From assembly GCA_002245135.1 (NCBI GenBank), contig NGBS01001200.1:1-43734 (forward strand): a DNA stretch of 43,734 nt, read 5' to 3'. The notes under the pieces were generated by a model. The model saw only the letters and a program-made list of their open reading frames with translations, did no database searches and was not told the DNA's origin. Numbering within the stretch: the first letter of the stretch is position 1; each line of letters opens with the position of its first letter. Made by a program: the position numbers and the translations under genes. Origin of the DNA: Proteromonas lacertae. Its lineage: Eukaryota > Sar > Bigyra > Opalinata > Proteromonadidae. Of the stretch, positions 12,004 through 23,757 are shown piece by piece.

Positions 12004-14116
12004 ATGTCAAAAGAGTCAATATTCCAACTATGTATTACTGGTGATGAGAATTATTCTGTATTCTACATGTATTGTAACAATTTAATAGATTAAAGAACAG
12101 ATCAAAGACAATCACTATAGAATACTTGATTCAGTGACAAATAAATACATGAGGTTGAGAGTAATTTCTACAAAGTATTTGGATGAAGGTGAAGTAGAAA
12201 AATATTTGGTTAAATTGAAACATATCAAGCAAATCTATACATTTAAGCTTATACAATACACAGAGATTGTTAAAAATGCTACGCAAATTGCTGTGATTAT
12301 GCCTGAATATGTTCAATCTTTATCATCAATTAATCCAATAGAATACTTAACTGAATCAAGCCAATATAGAATAATTTATGCAGTTACCAAAGCTTTATCA
12401 AGATTACATACTTGTAGTATTATACATGGTGGTTTACACCCAGGAAATGTGCTTTTAAATCGAGAAAACAAAATTGTCTTAACAGATTATGGAATAAACG
12501 AATTGATGTTAAATTCTGATGAAAATTTCAACATTACAAAAGCAAAAGTTTCTTATTTAAGTCCAGAAATAATAGAAGATAGAGAAATCAGTATGAAAAG
12601 TGATATTTGGAGTATTGGTTGTTTAATCTTTTACATTCTAAATGGCAAACCAATATTTGAAGGCAAAACAATCTATGAAATTGAAAAGAAAATATTGAAG
12701 AATGAAGTATCAGAAGCAAGTGAAAGTTACAACAAAAATTTAAATGAATTAATCTCAAAATTATTAAAAATTAATCCGTTATTTAGGCTTGATGTGAGAC
12801 AAATCTCTGATGAATTAGATATGATATTTAAATTGGATATAAATGATGAAAGCATTAGTAGTTCTCTCAATAGAAGTAATATATCTATTAACAACACTAT
12901 TTACCCAATATTTATGAAATCAATTAAAGATAATCAATTTAATAACGATATAGTTAATAATGACTCTATTTTTATTAGTATTCGACCTTCTAGAACATCA
13001 GTATTGACGAAAGATGGTATAATAAAGTTCCAATCAGGCGAAATTTCCATATCCAATTGCTTATATTACAATGAAACAAATGGTGCAATATTGATAGGAG
13101 AAACAGCAAGAGACTTAGTAAAAGAAAAGAAAAATCGAAAACAAGTAATTTATAACACTCTCAATTTTATTGGTTTAAATTATAGTCATCCCATAGTACA
13201 AGAATGTAAAAAGTTATATGATTATAAAATCAAAAATGATAATGGATTAGCAAAGATAAGAATAGCTTATGGAGATGAAGAATTACTATTGTCACCAACT
13301 GATGTATTAGGTGAAGTGTTAAAATATGTGAAAAAAACAGCTGATGAAATTTTACATCATAATGTTTTTATTCCAACAAAAGTTTATATCACTGTTCCAT
13401 CTAATTTTACTATTTATCAAATTGAAGAAGTAGTAAAAGCAGCTGAAATGTCTTATTTGAAAGTTGAAGGAGTGTTTTTGGAGAGTGTAGCTTATCATTT
13501 AAAAGAAATTGATAAAACAAGAGAGAATGAGAATGAAAAGATAATGATATGTGATTTTAAAAGGAATTGTTATGAAATTGATATACTGAATATAAACACC
13601 AATAAAATGAATTATTCATTGTTATTCAATGAAAAAAGCTATAATTTAAGTGGAAATAATTTTGACGAATTAATTGCTGATTTCTTTATTCGAAGATATG
13701 AAGAAAACACAACGAAATTATATGATAAAGAAAAACATCATCATACAACGAAAGAGTTAATAATTGCATCTGAAGAATGTAAAATTGACTTAATTAAGAA
13801 TAAATATGATGTAGTAGAAGTTGAAAGTGATTTGTTAGAAGAAGAAGATGTTGATTGTTCAATAAGTATAGATGATTTGAGTGAAATGAGTGAGAAATAT
13901 GTGGAGAGAATAATGAAATATCTTGATAGTATGATGATGAAGTGTAATATAAAAGAAGGTGATTTGAAGAAGGTTTATTTGGTTGGTGAATCAAGTAGAA
14001 TACCTAAATATCAAGAAATGATGGAGAATAAGTTTAAAAATATCAAATTTATTGATCAAATTGATGTTTTGTGTAATTTGAATGAGTATTATAAAGGTGA
14101 AGAAGGAAAAGAATAA
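12004..14116 (+). CDS. Degenerate protein kinase fused to an Hsp70-type ATPase domain
   Basis: Exon one (12004-12057) starts MSKESIFQLCITGDEN. A 31-base intron (12058-12088, GTATTC...AATAG) joins it in phase to a long exon, giving about 693 residues. Residues 40-265 are kinase-like: HGGLHPGN (about 131) replaces HRDLKPxN, so the catalytic Asp is lost. DYG (about 151) keeps the metal Asp, SPE replaces APE, and SDIWSIG is intact. The beta-3 Lys position looks like 'MRLRVIS'. From about residue 312 an Hsp70 nucleotide-binding domain follows: 'GETARDL', 'FIPTKVYITVPSNFT', 'NLSGNNFDELIADFF' and 'VYLVGESSRIPKYQEMM' match the linker, phosphate-2 and adenosine regions. The phosphate-1 loop is altered (ISIRPSRTSV, no GTT), and there is no substrate-binding domain. 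It is likely a catalytically weak or inactive switch protein in the cytosol; that role is inference. Confidence 0.85.
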
Positions 14117-14241
14117 ATAAATGAAATTATTATTTCCTTTTATTTTTATGTTTCTTTTTTCAATTATAACTAAACAAAAAGAATTTTTTAAAAAAAGAAT
14201 AAATAAGAATTTAAATTAAAATGATTTATCTACATATTTTC

Positions 14242-16207
14242 TTACTCCTCTTCAACTTCTTCATCTTTTTTCCTTTTATCATCTTCTATTTCTTTCTGTT
14301 TTTCTATTTCATCCAAATTTTCTATTCCTTTATCCTTTTTACTCTTATCATCATCATCTTCTTCTTTTATTTCATTATTTCCTTCTACTTCTTTTTCATT
14401 ATCTAATTGATTACTGTTATCACTTCCTCCTCCTTCTTCTTCAACATCTTTCTCAATATAATAAGATTTAATACTAATACTTTCTACATATGAAAGACTT
14501 AATATATGCTCATTAATTTGATATTCAAATGAATAAACTGAATGGTAATATTTTATCAATCTACCATATTTAGATTTCTTTAAATTCGTTGATACTATTT
14601 TTTTCAACATATTTATTTGCTTTTCCAATTTCTTTATCTTCTTTACATTTTCATCTTCTACTGGTGGTTTTACTTCTTCTTTTATTTCTTCTTCTTCTGT
14701 CTCTGTTTCTTTCTCTTTAGTTTCATTACTAGAAAGAATATCAATTAATGAATTATCAATATATTTCATTTTATCATTTATATTCATAAAAAACTCTTCA
14801 CTAAAACAAACATAAGTATCTTCAATGTTATAAACATATTCACAATCATTATAAAAAATTGTTTGAAGTAGAATTGGATCTATTATTATCATCTGAATAT
14901 CATTTTCAAAACATTTTTCATTATTTTCTATTACATCATTCATTATTGACATAATTGGGTAATTGATAATACTATTCTCATTTTCATTTTCACTCTTGTT
15001 AATGAAGCTTGATTGAGCTTGAGTAGTTTTTTCTTTTGGATAATTAATTACAACTACATCATTATTATATGTCAAAAAGTGATTAATTCTACACTTTTCA
15101 TCTTCAAATTCTTTATTAAAATTTGGTTGTCTAAACCTACTTCTCGATTGACAAGGATATATTTCCTCTTTTATCACTTTAAATGGAGTATTATTCATTT
15201 CATTCATTTTTTCATTTATTTGTTTTTTCAACTTTTCACTAGATAATATAACTTCATCATCAAATTGTGGTAATGGAGAAGTAGCTGATAAGAATATACT
15301 GCTACTGCTTTCAGAAGCAACACTTAAATTATCACTCTCTGAATCATATACTTTATTTCCTAATCTTTCAGCTTGTAATTTTAATTCTCTATCTTTATAT
15401 TCAGCTAATTCGTTTTTTTCTATTAATTCCTGAGTTATATCTCTTTCACTTATTATAGAGATTGAATTATTGAATAAATATTCTAATCCATTGATTTCAT
15501 CGACTAAATTATAATTTGATGGTGAAATTTGATAATTCTTTTGATTGTTTTCATCATTATTTTCATTATTGTCACTATTATTCATTTTATCATTTAATAT
15601 TAAAGATGATAAATGTGAAGGAGAAATATATGAATTGTCATATGGAGTATTATAATGTTTCTTGTCATTAGATTTATTTGCAGCAATTTGATTGGTCGGT
15701 GATTTTTTATTACTGCTATTATAATGTTGAATATATCTTTTACTTTTACTACTTGAAATTGGTGTTTGTCTATGGCTTTGATTTAAATCTTTGTTATAAA
15801 TGATGTTTATTCTATTTAAATAACATAATTCAAATTCTTCATTTTTATTATTCTTTCCTGTTTCTTCTTCTTCTTCTTCTTCGCTTTCTTCTTCTGAATA
15901 TACTTCTATATCAATTGTATCAAATTGTAACATTCTAAATGACATAATTACTTTCAATTTCAACCAATTCATCTATATTTTTAGGTGGTAAAATATCTCT
16001 TAAATTTAAATTCTTTGGCATATATTTCTGAATTTCATTTAATAATTCATCACTGTTATATCCTTCAGAACTTTCATCATCACTATCACTAGAATAAGTA
16101 CTATTACTTGAAAATGAAATTGTTGAATTTCTATTTGAATTTTGTGAAATGATAAATTGATTAATTTCATATGAATTATATGATAATGATGGATTTATTA
16201 GCGACAT
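14242..16207 (-). CDS. Acidic low-complexity protein, function unknown
   Basis: The ATG at 16207 (MSLINPSLSYNS) opens a Ser/Asn-rich first exon. A 46-base intron (GTAATT...GATATAG) joins '...DELVEIE' to 'KVYSEEESEEEE', continuing in frame to the stop at 14242 for about 640 residues. The protein has Glu runs at both ends, Asn/Ser-rich stretches, a short coiled-coil-like segment ('KKIKKLEKQINMLKKIV') followed by a more ordered 'SKYGRLIKYYHSVYSFEYQ', and a highly charged C-terminus (GIENLDEIEKQKEIEDDKRK). No known family was recognised. The start codon overlaps the stop of the upstream same-strand frame (TGATG), so it may instead be the 3' part of one larger gene with 16207-16818. Confidence 0.55.
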
Positions 16208-16818
16208 CAATAGAAAATGTTAGGATTTTCTGATTTTAAAAGACTGGAGAGTGATGATATTTCTTCTTTTAATCCATTTATTTCATCATTAAATTTCATT
16301 TCTTTTTCCTTTTCTTCATCTTGTAGCGATATTATGTATAAATCTAGTTCACCAATTAATTTACGAATTTCACTTGTTTCAGGTGTTATATCCACAGACT
16401 TTAATAAATCTTTTATTTTTGTTATAACATTGGTTGGATTTATTAAAAATGGCGTAGAATATTCATATAAAGGTATATCATCATCTATTGGTGATATTAT
16501 TGGTTTGTCTGTATTACTATCTTCTTTAGCATTGCAAATTGAAGTTCTTAGCTTTTCAATTTTGTTATTTACTTCATATATTTTACTTTGATTTATACTA
16601 ATTTTATTTTCAATTGAAGATACGATAGTATTTAATTCATGATCTGAAGGAGGTTGGATAGATTTTGGCTCTACATTTTGTTCAATTGATGCTGCTTTAT
16701 TTTTCTTGTTTCTATTTCTCTTATGTTTTTTCTGTCCATTATTCATCACAAAATTTGATAAAACAAAAACTAACTGACAGTTTGGTGTATCAAAATTGTG
16801 ATACTTTTCAAACACCAT
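16207..16818 (-). CDS. Basic then coiled-coil protein, function unknown
   Basis: The 203-codon frame begins at an ATG at 16818 (MVFEKYHNFD). An alternative internal start, MNNGQKKHKRNRNKKNK, would place a strongly basic stretch at the N-terminus. Two coiled-coil segments follow: 'ELNTIVSSIENKISINQSK' and a C-terminal 'LQDEEKEKEMKFNDEI' that runs into the stop. The middle is a short Pro/Ile-rich linker. No catalytic motif is visible. The stop codon overlaps the start of the next gene in TGATG, which is unusual for separate nuclear genes. Confidence 0.5.
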   Translation of the reverse strand: MVFEKYHNFDTPNCQLVFVLSNFVMNNGQKKHKRNRNKKNKAASIEQNVEPKSIQPPSDHELNTIVSSIENKISINQSKIYEVNNKIEKLRTSICNAKEDSNTDKPIISPIDDDIPLYEYSTPFLINPTNVITKIKDLLKSVDITPETSEIRKLIGELDLYIISLQDEEKEKEMKFNDEINGLKEEISSLSSLLKSENPNIFY

Positions 16819-16887
16819 AAGAACAAAAAACAGAAGAAAGGAATGAGAACAATTATAATAACATTTTAAATTTGTAATAAAAAATAT

Positions 16888-18637
16888 TTAAGGCGATGAT
16901 TGTAATACTTTAGCATATGAATTCAAGATATGGATAGTTTGTTCCATTATTAATCTCTCTTTAGCCAATTTCAACCATTCACCAGTTACAGTTTGAGCTC
17001 CAGAAGGTAATGATTCTACTTGTTTAACAGCTTCACCAAGATCTCCTCTATATCAATAATAAAAAAATATACATACTTCAATAATGCTTGATTTGCTCTA
17101 ACAAATACAGCATGTGGTGTATTAGAGGTTGCTATTCTTGGATCATCATCAGAAGGATTAATCAACATTAAATCAACGATTCTTCCTAGCATTTGACCAC
17201 CAAATCCACTTTCAACTGGAGTATGGCTATATATTTCACCAACTTTACTAATATCTTGAAATCTTTGATATAAATTCTCAATTGAGATAATTCCATTATT
17301 TGTAATGCTTTGAGGTACATGAGAAATAACAGATGTTAAGAAATCATCATCTTTTGATAATGTCTTCAACTCAAGCATGGTTTGAGCAAATGATTTTTCT
17401 TTATGAAGAGATTGTGACAATTTCATGTTTAAAGCTAATAATTTTTGTGATTTTATACAATTTTCAGTTCTTTTTGCATTATTATTCTGATTCTCTACTA
17501 ACTGGGCTAATTTCTGTTTTGCTTTTTCGATTTTCTATTTTAAAATGAAAATAAAACGAATATATTTTTTGAAATAAATATACATTTTTTTGAATTGTGT
17601 GGAATTGCTCAATTCTTTCATTCCATTGCTGTTTAAGATTGTTTCCTTTATTATACCATTCTTCATTTAATCCAATTCCAGCTTGTAATAACAAACCTTC
17701 GTTATAACTTCTTAAAGCTTCTTTATACTGTTTGATGATATGTTGATATTCATCTTTATTAGACTGAATGTACTGTTGAGATTGTAGTGCAATCTACATA
17801 TAATAAAAATTTATATATATACTTCTCCTTTAGCAGATTCAACATCCAAATGTAATTGTTCTTTTAAATATTTATTATACTCCTCTTTATTCTTAGTAAT
17901 GATTTTCTCAGCTTCTTTCATCAACGTGTTGTAGTATTGAGTCATAAATGACTCCAATCTGATTCCTTCCAATTTTAACTCATTTTCATACTCCAACATT
18001 AAGCTATTACATAATATTCTCAATTCATCATTTGACATTGAATTCTAAACAAAATTAGAAATTAATTATGAAAAATATACGATCTTCTTTAGTAACCCAT
18101 TCACTGGAACATCTTTCAATGTATTTAACATATTTTTTTCAATTATTTTTTGAGTTTCTAAGGATAAATTCACTTTTTGATCTTCTGGTTTAATTGAGTG
18201 AGTTGGTTGCTTTCTTTCCTTTGGTTTTTGTGGTGGAATGAAAGTAATTGGTATTACATCAGGTTCTTCTACTGGTAATTCTACTATTTCTTTATTTTCT
18301 TGAATTTCTTCTTTATTTTCTTCAGCTGGTTGTACTTCACTTGCTGAGAATAATTTTATGGTTTTATCAAATAAATCTAGTTTGTATAAAGCAGGTTTGG
18401 TTATACTATTTGGAATTATCTGCTCTTTGGATGGTAATTTTATTATTCCCTTTTTATAGCAATACCCTAAAGGCAATGAGACTGATGCTAAGCCTATCAT
18501 TGATAAACCAAACACAGAAGCACCAGATAATCGCTTGTAGTAGCCTGAAGAGTATTTTCTTGCTAACCTCAAACTCTATTATTTAAATATAGCAAAATAT
18601 TGGATTATACTGGCTTGGTAATCCTTCTTCCAAACAT
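16888..18637 (-). CDS. MIC60: MICOS subunit MIC60/mitofilin homologue
   Basis: The ATG at 18637 gives a mitochondrial leader (MFGRRITKPS|LRLARKYSSGYYKR). A membrane span, 'GASVFGLSMIGLASVSLPLG', crosses the inner membrane, followed by a Glu/Pro-rich intermembrane-space linker, long coiled coils and the C-terminal mitofilin signature: 'LYQRFQDISKVGEIYSHTP', 'GFGGQMLGRIVDLML', 'VFVRANQALLKGDLGEAVKQ' and a final 'GEWLKLAKERL' helix. Five GTA...TAG introns, about 29 to 49 bases, join the exons in phase; without them the frames break. MIC60 is the core organiser of cristae junctions, so this organism has cristate mitochondria. The gene starts 54 bases from the divergent SENP8-like gene. The family assignment is firm; exact exon edges may shift by a few bases. 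Confidence 0.9.
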
Positions 18638-18691
18638 TTTATTTTTTAATAATCAAACAAGTTTGAGAATAACATTTTCTGTTTTTTTTGA

Positions 18692-19420
18692 ATGTCAGAA
18701 AAGCCATTAGGATCTTACCATTCAATATCTATTTTCAAAACTGAATTAGACTTAATCCAAGGTCAGAATTATTTGAACGATTCCTTGATAAATATTTACT
18801 ATGAGTAAGTTATTTTATTTTTACATAGTTGTAGATATTTGTTAAATGAAGTAGAAAAAATAGATCATCCAAAGACTTTCTTTATTGCACCTTGCACAAC
18901 CATGATTCTAATATATGAGAGTGGTATTTAATATTAACCCCTCTTTTTATTTATTTATGAATAATAAATAGTATCTGAATATGTGGAGCAATTGCTTGGT
19001 GATTTAAAACTCAGTGACTTCGATGTAGTTTTCATTCCAGTCAATGACAATCCAGATGTTACTGTAGCAGGTGGAGGTTCTCATTGGAGTTTATTAGTTT
19101 ACAACAAATCAACAGAATGCTTTTACTATTTCGATTCACTTCATGAATATAATTATGAAACTGCTATTGGGTTAAAAACAAAAATTGAAGTTGGATTACA
19201 ACATGGCTTGATTCCTATAAAAACAGTGAAATGTTCACAACAGACGAATGGGTATGATTGTGGAGTATATGTCTTGAAATTTATGGAATTAATTTTCAAC
19301 TCATTCAAAGAAAATAAGCAGATGGAGGAAATAGATTTTATGTCTATTGAATCCAGTGATATTAGTGATTTACGAGTTAAATTATTTAATATTTTATGTA
19401 ATGTAATTAACAACAATTAG
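18692..19420 (+). CDS. SENP8/NEDP1-like Ulp1-family cysteine protease
   Basis: The gene has three exons with introns of 24 bases (GTAAGT...CATAG) and about 46 bases. The protein starts MSEKPLGSYHSISIFKTELD, then 'GQNYLNDSLINIYYDCRYL', the N-terminal substrate-recognition helices of SENP8. The catalytic His is in 'GGSHWSLLVYN', the Asp in 'YYFDSLHEYN', and the oxyanion Gln and nucleophile Cys in 'CSQQTNGYDCGVYVLKF'. At roughly 220 residues it matches the SENP8 length and lacks the long N-terminal extension of SENP1/2. SENP8 removes NEDD8 from cullins and other targets in the cytosol or nucleus. All catalytic residues are present, so it should be active. Confidence 0.9.
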
Positions 19421-19617
19421 AAATATTAAGTATTTATTACACACTTTCTTAGATGTAATTATTATTATATGACTTCTGATTTTAAAGTTTAGAATTAACC
19501 ATTTTGATTTCCATTTGTTGTGTTGTAAAGGTTTTTTAAAACTATTTCTATGATGTAGGCTTGATTACTATTCAAACAATCAGTAACGGTTATAATTTGA
19601 AAGTTAGTTTTTTTAAA

Positions 19618-22600
19618 ATGTCTGATGAAGATGAATTCGAAAATATTGCAACAACAGTTTCTGATACAAAGGTATACGAGTACAGTCTATACATCAAATA
19701 GGAAGAATTTCTTCATAGAAGAAAACTAGAGACAATTTTAGGTGGAATGAAATTATCCATTCAAGGCGATATGCCAACCTATATAAAAGTCATACAAATA
19801 GTCTTGTTTATAATGCCAATCCTAATAATACCCTTTACATTTATTCCTACACTACCGGGTGTGATGTCATTAATACCAGCACTACTTTTTGTATTATTTT
19901 AAAATATATTTATTGTATTAATAGGATATTGTGATAATTTTACTTCATTGTAAAGGAGAAAAAGCCCATCAGAAGTATTTACAAGATCAACCAGATATAG
20001 AAGGTTTTGGTGGAACAGAAGATGAAGAGACATACGATTTTGATGAAAAATATGGTGAAGATTTTTATAGAATAGTTTGTCCAAGCAAACCAAACAAATA
20101 TTTGATTTATTTAATATTGATAGTATCCACAGCATGTACTTATTTAACCACACTTTGTTTAAATTACTCCTAAATTGAAAGAATATTTAAATGAAACGGC
20201 TATTATTTTTATTCTTTTAGTTCCAATTTCTTACATGTTTATTCATTATTCATTAGTGTCCCATCCACCAACAGAAAAGTCCAATTTATAAAGCCGATAA
20301 TTATATTTCTCCATATCTTAATAGACCACTAATTTGGTTAATTCAGTTAATACCAGTCATTTTGTGTATTTATTTCTTAAACAAAGAGAATGTGAAAGAG
20401 AATAGAATTATTTTAGCTGTTCAATTCACATTATTATGTTTAGATTGCATATTTTATATGATTGGTGTAATTCCTACAATGGATACATTTTTAGAATGTT
20501 TTATTGAATATGTATAATATATATATATTATATTATTATAGTGTAATTATTATATATTTGGTTCAACTCATTGTGCTTCATTCACTAGAACAGTATTGTC
20601 ATTTATTACCAACGTCCTATTACTCGCAATAGTGATTGTAATATATAATTATTGTGATTTAGTGCTATGTTTATCATTAATTCCAATGATGGGGTATATA
20701 TCGTCCAGAGGAAATTTTTATGATTTTATCAATTTATTTTTAAAGAAGTGTAAGAAGACAAATAAGAATTGTGTGAGAAAATTGTCTAGTTCAAAAATTC
20801 AGCCAGAATTTTCAAGTGTTGATTATTCTTCATTAATAGTATGTTATATATTTGTTTTTATTATATTTAAATAGCATACATTCTCATTATTTGATATTAT
20901 AATAGCCTGCATAATAGTATTTCCAATTTATTATATAATCATCAATATTAATCTCTCAGATTTACTGACAAATATTATTGATAATAAATTACCAACGATA
21001 TTAGAAGCAGTGGCATTGTTATTAGCAATAATTAACTTTATATTGATTGAATATCAAAAACCATATTTATTTAATATATTGTACAATAAACACAGGTTAG
21101 ATGTTCATAAATTAAAATATTTAAAACATGGAATAGTTGTTGTGATTAAAGTATTACATGTTATTGCATTAGTTATGACATTTAGTATATATTTATTTAT
21201 ATTTATATAATGAAAATAGTATTTTTCTTCACAATATTTGATCGATTAGAATTCAAAAAATATAGTGGTTTCAAAATATGTTTTAAAATAATCTTCATGT
21301 ATAGAGCATTTCAATTTTCCATGATCCATCCAACCAAATCAATTCTTCCAATTCTAATATCATCGTACTTATATTTATCAGAAACAACTACTTCAATATC
21401 TCCAGAATTCTTAATTTTCATATTTACAATTGTAATCTCTCCATTTTTCGATTTTATCAACACAATGATATATATTAGAATCTCCATCAGATCTACAATT
21501 GAACAACAAAAGCTGAGATATCTTGGTAATGAGAAAGTAAATTTACTAACCACTATTCTATCTCCATTTTTCTTTATTTACATTTATTTACATAACTTCC
21601 TTTCAATTCCATTACTTCCATTTGTTACACTTCCAATCTACTTACCTTCATCTCCTCGTCCCTTCAGATTATGGCCAAATTACGGTGTTTATACATCCTC
21701 AGAAGATAGTTTAATCTATCAACAAACATTTCCACATTTATATGATAAAATTAAAGAAATTATAATGCAATGTGGTTTAGTTGGATTTAGTAGTTTAGAA
21801 TGTGGTAATTATTTTTTAATTCGTTTTGAGAAGTTGGTTGTTATAGTAAGCGTTGTTGAGAGTGGTAATGAGTATTGTTATTTTGTAGTGAAAGGATTGG
21901 AGCTACAAGTATTTTAAATTATTTTTTTTATTTATTTATTCATTATTATTATTATTATTATTAGAAACAAACGAGTTGTCATAATGTTGAATCAGGTGTA
22001 GTAGATAATGTCATTCTCAACTCATTTCCAACAGAAGAAAATGATATTAAAAAGTATAACGAATTCTATTATCATACATTACAGCCACTTGTTCAAACTA
22101 AAATAAAAACGTATAGTTATTATTATTATTATAATGTATGTATAGTTATTCATTATCAAATACATCTTTAGCTGGTATTATAACAACACCCGATTTCCGA
22201 AGGTTAGTACAGCATTGTTGTTCAACTTTGTTAATTTACCATTTTACTAAGAAAGATAAAGTTCCAAAAGATGTAGATAGTCAAATGTATGGTAAAGGAA
22301 TCTACAGAAATATGTCACAATACTATCATGATGATTTTAGACAATTTTTAAATGGCAATACACCAAATACACTGAATACACATAAATCGTGTACTAATGA
22401 AATAATGGCGTTTAATCAAAGTGCTAGTGATGTTTTGCCGTTAGATCCTGTGGTACCTTCACCAGCAAATAGGGAAGCTCCTGCTAATAGTGAAAGCGAA
22501 GAGATTTTCAAATTATTTATATTGAATTTGTTATCTTTTTGTATTAATATAAATGATATTGATTTTCCACTTTCTGCTAGTGCAATGAGTGAATTATTTA

Positions 22601-23122
22601 AAGGAAATTTACCTTCAGGTAATTATAATTTAAATTGGTTTGAAGGTTATAAAGAAATAGTGATTAATTGCTATAGAATGTCTATTAAATTGGCATTGGA
22701 TCTTTATACATTGGGAATAATGGAAATTGTCAATGAAAGTACAAATTACCAAGATATACTTGAAAATATTGAGGAATACTATAACGACTATTATTTTGGA
22801 GTGGATTGTGATGAAGAATGGTCAAAAAGTATGAAAAATGAAAAAACCCCATTTATTTTCAATGTATAAAATATCAACCAATGAATATGGAATAAAATCT
22901 TTATTTCTACAAAATGAAGATTGTACAATCTGTAAATTAAATCCTATAGCAGTAAAATCAATTCATAATTCTATGATTATGGAATTGTTGTATATGACAA
23001 ATGATGATGAAGAAAGATATTCAATTCAAAGTCATAAACAATTATTAAGAAATTTATGTATTCAATTTGCAGAGCCTCCTATTGGTTATCCAGTATTTTC
23101 AACAGGAATAATTAATATATAG
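19618..23122 (+). CDS. Pecanex-like protein, closest to PCNX4 (multi-pass membrane)
   Basis: The start MSDEDEFENIATTVSDTK is followed by short GTA...TAG introns and 'HRRKLETILGG', the PCNX4-type N-terminus. Many hydrophobic helices follow, then 'LPIYLPSSPRPFRLWP', 'KGLELQ' and 'TSCHNVESGVVD', and the conserved Pecanex C-terminus 'ELLYMTNDDEERYSIQSHKQ' with 'PPIGYPVF' before the stop. Pecanex proteins sit in the secretory pathway. The frame moves to +1 three times: near 20171, 20271-20291 and 22841-22869. At the last, family homology (EKPxLFS) puts the change at a run of six A and four C, not an intron. The flanking protein is well conserved, so sequence error or programmed frameshifting is more likely than an old pseudogene. 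Confidence 0.85.
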
Positions 23123-23229
23123 TTTTTTAATTATCATTAAATATATATATATATATTTAAATTAATAAATATAGTTAAAATAAAAGAAAATTACAAACAA
23201 ATTGTTAATTTCACTATCTATATGTATTT

Positions 23230-23678
23230 TTAATTCTGTGGTGAATTATCGATTCTACTATATCCTGTGCTCTTTCTCTTCTCACTTTTTATTACATATA
23301 ATGATATCACCAACAATACAAAGCATAAACCTAAAAATAAAACAAATTGTATATCTTTTGTTCTTTTACAGCCAGCAATATATATACTCCTTCCTTCATA
23401 TGGTGGATTACATATATACATTGATTTATAACCACTTTCCTTACAGTAAACTTTCATATTTTTCTATAAGACATATATTATGAGATATAAATGTACAAGA
23501 TCATCTGCACTACACTTCATGCATGCTTTAACAATAGTACAGTTTTTGTTAACATCTAAAAATTGCCTAAATATGAAAAAGTGATGAATTATACACTTCA
23601 TGTGTTCTTAAGTTACTCATATCCATCTTCACATAAAATAAAGAACAACATATAAAAATAAATAACAAGAAGTTTCAT
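23230..23678 (-). CDS. JTB-like single-span membrane protein
   Basis: Three exons begin with the ATG at 23678 and a signal peptide (MKLLVIYFYMLFFILCEDGY). Introns of about 49 bases (GTAACT...TTTAG) and 33 bases join it to 'NCTIVKACMKCS', 'KVYCKESGYKSMYICN', 'AGCKRTKDIQ' and one membrane helix (FVLFLGLCFVLLVISLYV) with a short basic tail. The C..C, 'C+E(S/T)GY' and late Cys pattern before a C-terminal helix fits the jumping translocation breakpoint (JTB) family. Length, about 125 residues, also fits. JTB proteins are linked to mitochondria and cytokinesis in animals; the role here is unknown. The start lies 79 bases from the divergent kinase-like gene. Confidence 0.75.
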
Positions 23679-23757
23679 AGAGAAAATCAAAAAAGAAAAA
23701 GAAAGAAACGATAATAATTTTATTAATTTTCAAACTTTTTGCTGTATTGAAAGAAGT

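Noticed and set aside
12134-12136. A start for the kinase-Hsp70 protein at 12134
   Set aside because: This codon is GTG. The ATG at 12004 with a 31-base in-phase intron gives a normal start and a longer N-lobe.
13794-13994. A minus-strand frame opposite the Hsp70 part
   Set aside because: It is the complement of a clearly coding exon and has no family signal.
20162-20219. A 64-base intron (GTTTAA...TTTTAG) to explain the first Pecanex frame change
   Set aside because: It would remove a stretch that reads as a membrane helix aligning with PCNX4, and its donor lacks the GTA seen in all confident introns.
20279-20324. A 46-base intron (GTCC...AATAG) at the second Pecanex frame change
   Set aside because: It would delete a segment with the D-x-Y...L-x-RPL pattern shared with PCNX4; the donor is also atypical.
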